DNA of 43,303 nucleotides from a virus. Below the pieces are notes generated by a model. That model did no database searches and was not told where the DNA came from. It saw only the letters and a program-made list of their open reading frames with translations. Location of the stretch: the IMG/VR virus record IMGVR_UViG_3300021513_000008, positions 1 to 43,303 of that record; one strand, 5' to 3'. Of this stretch, positions 39,417-43,303 are shown piece after piece; position 1 is the stretch's first letter, and each line of letters opens with the position of its first letter. Made by a program: the position numbers and the translations under genes.

Positions 39417-39457
39417 AAAAAAATAGGGGCTTACCACTAAGTAATAAGCCCCTATTT
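39417..39457 (-). terminator. Strong intrinsic terminator after the coat gene
   Basis: On the minus strand a 17-bp stem (39457-39441 with 39437-39421, two G-U pairs, 3-base loop) with core AGGGGCTTA / TAAGCCCCT is followed by a run of T (39423-39417). It lies 36 bases after the coat stop and 29 bases before the start of the next gene. Confidence 0.85.
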
Positions 39458-39492
39458 AACTATATAACCAGAGGGCTACATATACTTACAAA

Positions 39493-40632
39493 TTAAGCAG
39501 CATCTCCAATGAGAGTAATTCGACGAGGATCAATAGCTGCAGCTGCACAAAGAACATCCAAGGACATAAGAGTTTTCTTAGTATCCATGTTATATCCTTT
39601 AACTACACGAATAGATACGCCATTATCCGAAATAGTACTTGCAATTTTATCTTCAGGTTTATCTAACATCGGAAAAGCTACACCTAAAGAACGGTCGTCA
39701 AAGAGTGCACCATGCATTGTCACAGTATTATTATCTTGAACAACTGTGACAGCAACTCCATCTTCAATATACTCATCAATAGGATCAACCAACGAAATAG
39801 AAGTAGCCGCAGCTGCAGCCGTAGTTTTAACAACTAATCGACGACGACAACCTGCAACAGCAAGAAAATTACCAGCGGTGATTTCATTGGTAAGAGCATC
39901 AACTTTAAGAGTAGTGTCTCCAATCTGATTAGCACCAGCTGCATTATCAGTGGCAGTAGTTTCACTACTAGCTGATAAAGTACTTTCTGGGAAATTCATA
40001 CTAGCAAACCAATTAAAATTCATCATAGTACCCATCGTACCAAAAGTTAAGGTTTTCTCACCTTGTGCACCACGATAATTACTACGATTAAAATACTCAG
40101 CTCCTAACATACGAGCTTCAAGGGTAGAATCTACAAGACCAAACCGACCAATTGGATTTAATTGCTGATAATTAGCGCTGCTTCGTGCAGAAGCCATAGA
40201 TGCAGCAGTACTAAGAACAGAAGAATCTGCATAAAGACCTCGAGCATCCAGAACTTTTGTACCAACATAAATATCAATTTTTTCAGCTAAAGCATATGCA
40301 GCAGGAATAATCACTTGTTCTGAAAAACTTTCAAAATCTAGTGCTAATTCTTTAGCTGTTAACTCAACAGAAACATCAAGATGTTTATCGATAGTCATCG
40401 TACGAGAAACTTCTTTTACTTCTTGTTTATCCAAAGATCCAGTAAATTCTTTAGCAACATAAGACGGACGAGTTTTAAATCGAATAGATTCACCGACAGC
40501 ATACCCATTTGGGGTTACAGAAAAATCAGATGAAACATCCTTCGCACAAAGACCAGCAATAACAAGAGAATCCTCCATATGTACCAGTGCTTCGGCGGCA
40601 ATCATGTCAACATTCTCAAAAACATTAGCCAT
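39493..40632 (-). CDS. Major capsid protein, P22 coat (gp5)-like
   Basis: A 379-residue coat protein. The N-terminus MANVFENVDMIAAEALVHME and the following FSVTPNGYAVGESIRFKTRP and TMTIDKHLDVSVELTAKEL are hallmarks of the P22 gene 5 coat family. An inserted beta region (about 225-290, GDTTLKVDALTNEITAGNFL) is like the coat insertion domain. The codon use is richer in GC and more uniform than in neighbouring genes, typical of highly expressed coat genes. It stands alone between a promoter/leader (40633-40798) and a strong terminator, so its expression is regulated on its own. GGAGGATAATT precedes the ATG. Confidence 0.92.
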   Translation of the reverse strand: MANVFENVDMIAAEALVHMEDSLVIAGLCAKDVSSDFSVTPNGYAVGESIRFKTRPSYVAKEFTGSLDKQEVKEVSRTMTIDKHLDVSVELTAKELALDFESFSEQVIIPAAYALAEKIDIYVGTKVLDARGLYADSSVLSTAASMASARSSANYQQLNPIGRFGLVDSTLEARMLGAEYFNRSNYRGAQGEKTLTFGTMGTMMNFNWFASMNFPESTLSASSETTATDNAAGANQIGDTTLKVDALTNEITAGNFLAVAGCRRRLVVKTTAAAAATSISLVDPIDEYIEDGVAVTVVQDNNTVTMHGALFDDRSLGVAFPMLDKPEDKIASTISDNGVSIRVVKGYNMDTKKTLMSLDVLCAAAAIDPRRITLIGDAA

Positions 40633-40656
40633 AATTATCCTCCATTAGTTTAATTT

Positions 40657-40697
40657 AAAAAAAAGGGCTTAATGATTATAATAAATCACCAAGCCCT
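40657..40697 (-). terminator. Terminator-like hairpin in the coat leader (possible attenuator)
   Basis: On the minus strand, AGGGCTTGGTGATT (40697-40684) pairs with AATCATTAAGCCCT (40677-40664), including two G-U pairs, with a 6-base loop, and is followed by T8 (40664-40657). It lies downstream of the coat promoter and 25 bases before the coat ATG, so it would interrupt transcripts from both the promoter and upstream read-through unless relieved. Confidence 0.75.
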
Positions 40698-40710
40698 CAG
40701 GTACTTGACC

Positions 40711-40729
40711 GTGTTATCTCAGATAACAC
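40711..40729 (-). promoter_or_regulatory. Perfect hairpin in the coat leader
   Basis: GTGTTATCTGAGATAACAC on the minus strand: 8-bp perfect stem, 3-base loop, between the promoter and the terminator-like hairpin. It may stabilise the 5' end of the mRNA, or be a protein-binding operator, since a perfect palindrome also reads as a DNA site. Confidence 0.6.
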
Positions 40730-40753
40730 TCTTATTCAATTATTAATAATATT

Positions 40754-40793
40754 ATAATATACTTAATTTAAAATGTACACAAGATTTTTGCAG
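40754..40793 (-). promoter_or_regulatory. Late promoter of the coat gene with conserved upstream block
   Basis: On the minus strand -35 TTGTGT (40782-40777) and -10 TATTAT (40759-40754) with a 17-base spacer. The 13 bases before it (CTGCAAAAATCTT) equal those of the promoter at 21099-21138. It starts right after the stop of the scaffold gene at 40799. Confidence 0.65.
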
Positions 40794-40798
40794 GGAAA

Positions 40799-41539
40799 CT
40801 ATTTCTTCTTTTTAGCTCTTAATTTCCTATATGCTGCAATATTACCAGATTTAGCCGCTGCTACAAGTTTCTCATCTACATCACCCCCTGCACCACCTCC
40901 TACTCCACCTATACCATCTGATAATGGCCAATAGTGTTGGGGTAATCCTGCGATCCAACTACCCGGTGTTAAAATTTTCCCATCAACTTTAACAAATTCA
41001 CCGTGTTTATCTCTAGCCTCTAAATTACCATCTTCACCGACAGAAAACACCATTTGTCCACGAAGAAGAACATCATCCATTGCATCTGCTAAAATACCTG
41101 CTTTTGCTGCAACTTTACGTAAATGCGTTTCAATAGTAATTTTATCAATATTACTTTTTAAATTAGAAACTTCTAATTCAGCTGCATTTTTAGCCTCTGT
41201 AATCTCCTGAATCTTACTATCATAATCATCTTTTATTTTTGCAGTTCTTGATTCAATAACTTCATCAAATTTACCTTCGGCTAATAATTTAGCTGTTTCA
41301 TCTTTATCAACAAAATCCATAGCTTTTTTAGCTTTTTCAAAATCAAAATCTTTAATAGACTCTAATTTCTCAGCGAGTTTTCTTTTCTCGCCAATTAATT
41401 CAGAATTTTTTGATTTTAAATCTGCCACTGCTTCATCAATCTTTGTTGCGACTAAATTATTTGCTATTTCTTCTGCCGAAGATTTAACAATTTCCTTAAA
41501 CTTATCTTCTTCTTTTACGGCATCCCAATCAATTTCCAT
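40799..41539 (-). CDS. Scaffold protein
   Basis: A 246-residue, highly charged helical protein (EEDKFKEIVKSSAEEIANN..., ELIGEKRKLAEKLESIKDFD, DSKIQEITEAKNAAELE), with a Gly-rich turn (GGVGGGAGGD, about 214-223) and a strongly basic C-terminal helix (AYRKLRAKKKK). This matches capsid scaffolds, whose basic C-terminus binds the coat. It lies between portal and coat, the standard place. No protease motif is seen. Confidence 0.8.
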   Translation of the reverse strand: MEIDWDAVKEEDKFKEIVKSSAEEIANNLVATKIDEAVADLKSKNSELIGEKRKLAEKLESIKDFDFEKAKKAMDFVDKDETAKLLAEGKFDEVIESRTAKIKDDYDSKIQEITEAKNAAELEVSNLKSNIDKITIETHLRKVAAKAGILADAMDDVLLRGQMVFSVGEDGNLEARDKHGEFVKVDGKILTPGSWIAGLPQHYWPLSDGIGGVGGGAGGDVDEKLVAAAKSGNIAAYRKLRAKKKK

Positions 41540-41597
41540 TAGTTTCCTCCTTCATATGATTGTTTTCCAATAATAATACCATTATCATTATTGATTT

Positions 41598-42890
41598 TTA
41601 GTCATTATCAACTATAGATTTTAAATTTATTTTCATATCATAATCAGATGCTATCATCTTACCTTTTTTCAAGTTATAAATAAAAGTTTCATTATCTATC
41701 GCACCACTAAGCAACGCATTTGTTAAACTCGTTAATTCATTAGCTGATAATTTAGATTCGATAAAATCTTTATCTAATGTTATATCAGATACTATATCAA
41801 TATCCATCCAATAACCAATAGTATTACACATTGAATTTAAAATCAATTCGGTCATTATAGCAATATCAAATAAAGTCGCATTATCTGAACTATATCTTAA
41901 TTTTACAATACCCTCAGCTTCTGATCCTTTAGTTGAGGTATCTTGAATTCTTGCTGAAAAAGTAGACATTTGTGCTTGTTTTTTATCTAATGCTTTTTCT
42001 AATGCATTAATACCTTGACCAACAAATTCTAAATAATAAGCTTTCGCATTTTCATTAGGTATAACAATTGCAGTAGCACCTATTTTTACATCCGCAGATG
42101 TTGATGCACCTGTAATTACTGGTGTCGGCATAGCTACGAAATGTAACGCATGTTCATAGTCTGCAGATGTCCTATAGTGGGATAAATTTAAATCTATGAT
42201 ATCAAGAATTGGGGATTTAAAAATATTAAAAGAAAGCCCTTTAATAGTACCACAAATAAATGGAATTTTGGTTAATACTGCACCTTTATAATTTGGTGTG
42301 ATAGTTTTATCATATGCATCATCAATAAACTTATCAACAGTATAAATATTTCCTTCATTTAAATACAATTTATATGTTATCTTAATCTCTTCAAATTCAT
42401 CATTATAATTATATTCTTGAAGAATAACCTCTACAAGATTACCATTACTATCATACTTCCAATTTAATATATTCTCACTTTTATATATTACAGGTATAAC
42501 GAATTCATTTTGAATATCAATTAAAACCCCGACTCGTCCTATTACTAATAATTCTTCAGTAATTTCTGAAAATGCTTCATATAAAGATGTATAATTTTCA
42601 TCATCTACATTTAAATGCTCTAATCCTTTTGGTGCTTCTATTTTTGCATTTCTATTAAAAATCAATCCAGTATTTGCACTAACAATTCTCGATGCTAAAT
42701 TAAAGAATGTGGCTCGTAATAAGTATGCATCATATTCTATTGGGGTTTGACCTGATAATTTAGGCAAATACGTTTCACCTTTTAATTTAACTTTATCTTG
42801 CCCTTCTAGGCAATCTCTTATTCTTGACCATTGAGAAGAATAATTTGCATAACTTGGGTGTTCTAATACATCTATTGCTGTTATAGACAT
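41598..42890 (-). CDS. Portal protein, DUF4055 type
   Basis: A 430-residue portal protein that forms the DNA entry ring. The start ITAIDVLEHPSYANYSSQWS, the LPKLSGQTPIEYDAYLLRA segment (43-61) and FFNLASRIVSANTGLIF follow the DUF4055/portal pattern; later VGRVGVLIDIQNE, NLSHYRTSADYEHALHFVAM and GQGINALEKALDKKQAQMS are typical. Helical C-terminus. It is located between the terminase and scaffold genes. GGAGATATC lies before the ATG. Confidence 0.88.
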   Translation of the reverse strand: MSITAIDVLEHPSYANYSSQWSRIRDCLEGQDKVKLKGETYLPKLSGQTPIEYDAYLLRATFFNLASRIVSANTGLIFNRNAKIEAPKGLEHLNVDDENYTSLYEAFSEITEELLVIGRVGVLIDIQNEFVIPVIYKSENILNWKYDSNGNLVEVILQEYNYNDEFEEIKITYKLYLNEGNIYTVDKFIDDAYDKTITPNYKGAVLTKIPFICGTIKGLSFNIFKSPILDIIDLNLSHYRTSADYEHALHFVAMPTPVITGASTSADVKIGATAIVIPNENAKAYYLEFVGQGINALEKALDKKQAQMSTFSARIQDTSTKGSEAEGIVKLRYSSDNATLFDIAIMTELILNSMCNTIGYWMDIDIVSDITLDKDFIESKLSANELTSLTNALLSGAIDNETFIYNLKKGKMIASDYDMKINLKSIVDND

Positions 42891-42900
42891 GATATCTCCT

Positions 42901-43303
42901 TTAGAGTCCTTTAACTTTTACTAACTTTAATACATTCATTTGATGTAATATAATATATCTTAATACATCCCAATCATGATCTGGTTGTGTAGTATCTACA
43001 TCTTCACCTGTTTTATTATCTAGTGATAGTGCTGATAAATGTTGAATTAATCTTACACATCTATCAAATATATAAAGTCCAGGTTTATCCTCTTTATGAA
43101 TTATACTATTTAATAATAACTCCCTTATAATTGACAAACCACGTATTCTTGATCCAGGTGATTTATTACTCTCTTCAAATCGTATACCTTTACTTAAAAA
43201 AATACTCGCAATAGATGGACCTTGCTCTTTAGCAAAAATAGATTTATCTGCAGGACCCGGTAAAAGATTTACCCATTTTCTCACAAACTGTCGTTCTAAT
43301 ATT
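42901..43303 (-). CDS. Terminase large subunit, C-terminal part (partial)
   Basis: The open frame continues to the right edge of the window (residues ILERQF precede the GTG at 43284), so this is the 3' end of a longer gene. The stretch KSPGSRIRGLSIIRELLLNS, then GLYIFDRCVRLIQHLSALSL and PDHDWDVLRYIIL, is the normal ending of large terminases, belonging to the nuclease domain with the conserved Asp in the DH.WD.LRY motif. The gene order (terminase, then portal) supports this. The ATPase part is outside the window. Confidence 0.82.
   Translation of the reverse strand, partial: ILERQFVRKWVNLLPGPADKSIFAKEQGPSIASIFLSKGIRFEESNKSPGSRIRGLSIIRELLLNSIIHKEDKPGLYIFDRCVRLIQHLSALSLDNKTGEDVDTTQPDHDWDVLRYIILHQMNVLKLVKVKGL

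Noticed and set aside
1-43303. Alternative genetic code (TAG or TGA reassigned)
   Set aside because: TAA, TAG and TGA all end recognisable genes at the expected family lengths, and no family motif is interrupted by TAG or TGA.

Overview
This window is part of the genome of an AT-rich tailed double-stranded DNA bacteriophage. The evidence is an almost gap-free gene layout with many stop/start overlaps, and recognisable virion genes in textbook order: large terminase C-terminus, DUF4055-type portal, scaffold, P22-gp5-like coat, head-completion proteins, tail tube, frameshifted tail chaperone, 1035-residue tape measure. A long tape measure and tail tube without a sheath gene point to a siphovirus. 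The host is probably a Gram-negative bacterium: there is a lipoprotein with a lipobox and there are exported proteins with signal peptides. The standard genetic code fits; TAA, TAG and TGA are all used as stops.

Layout. (1) Positions 2-3641, plus strand: a nucleotide-metabolism and replication block. It holds the tail of an unidentified protein, a thymidylate-synthase-fold enzyme carrying the Asp typical of dCMP hydroxymethylases, an ATP-dependent DNA ligase, a small helix-turn-helix protein, ThyX, and a dCMP deaminase with an extra C-terminal domain. ThyX together with the Asp-type synthase suggests that this phage modifies its cytosines. (2) Positions 3641-3789: a convergent junction full of self-complementary segments. 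(3) Positions 43303-3790, minus strand: one long late block. Read in the direction of transcription it gives terminase, portal, scaffold, coat (with its own promoter, a leader containing an apparent intrinsic terminator, and a strong terminator after it), connectors, tail tube, G/GT chaperone with an A AAA AAC slippery site, tape measure, a series of large distal-tail proteins (one with a CAP/SCP domain, one with a DUF2341-like domain), and a second late promoter. It then continues with two virion proteins sharing an N-terminal anchor that flank a glycosyltransferase, a set of beta-rich fibre/baseplate proteins, and three tandem kelch-repeat fibres. It ends with a lysis/export cluster (LLH-type holin, lipoprotein, small secreted proteins), a UDP-glucuronate-decarboxylase-like enzyme, a DUF1353 protein and an M15-like peptidase.

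The most noteworthy points are: the Asp-type thymidylate-synthase homologue beside ThyX; a 17-nt promoter-upstream block shared by two late promoters about 19.6 kb apart; the terminator-like hairpin inside the coat-gene leader; 19 kelch units in three adjacent fibres, one of which has lost its last repeat through indels; duplicated anchor domains flanking a glycosyltransferase; a CAP domain inside a virion protein; interlocked (pseudoknot-type) helices just upstream of a late promoter; and two GC-rich palindromic elements in the lysis region. All functional calls come from reading motifs by eye; no database search was run.
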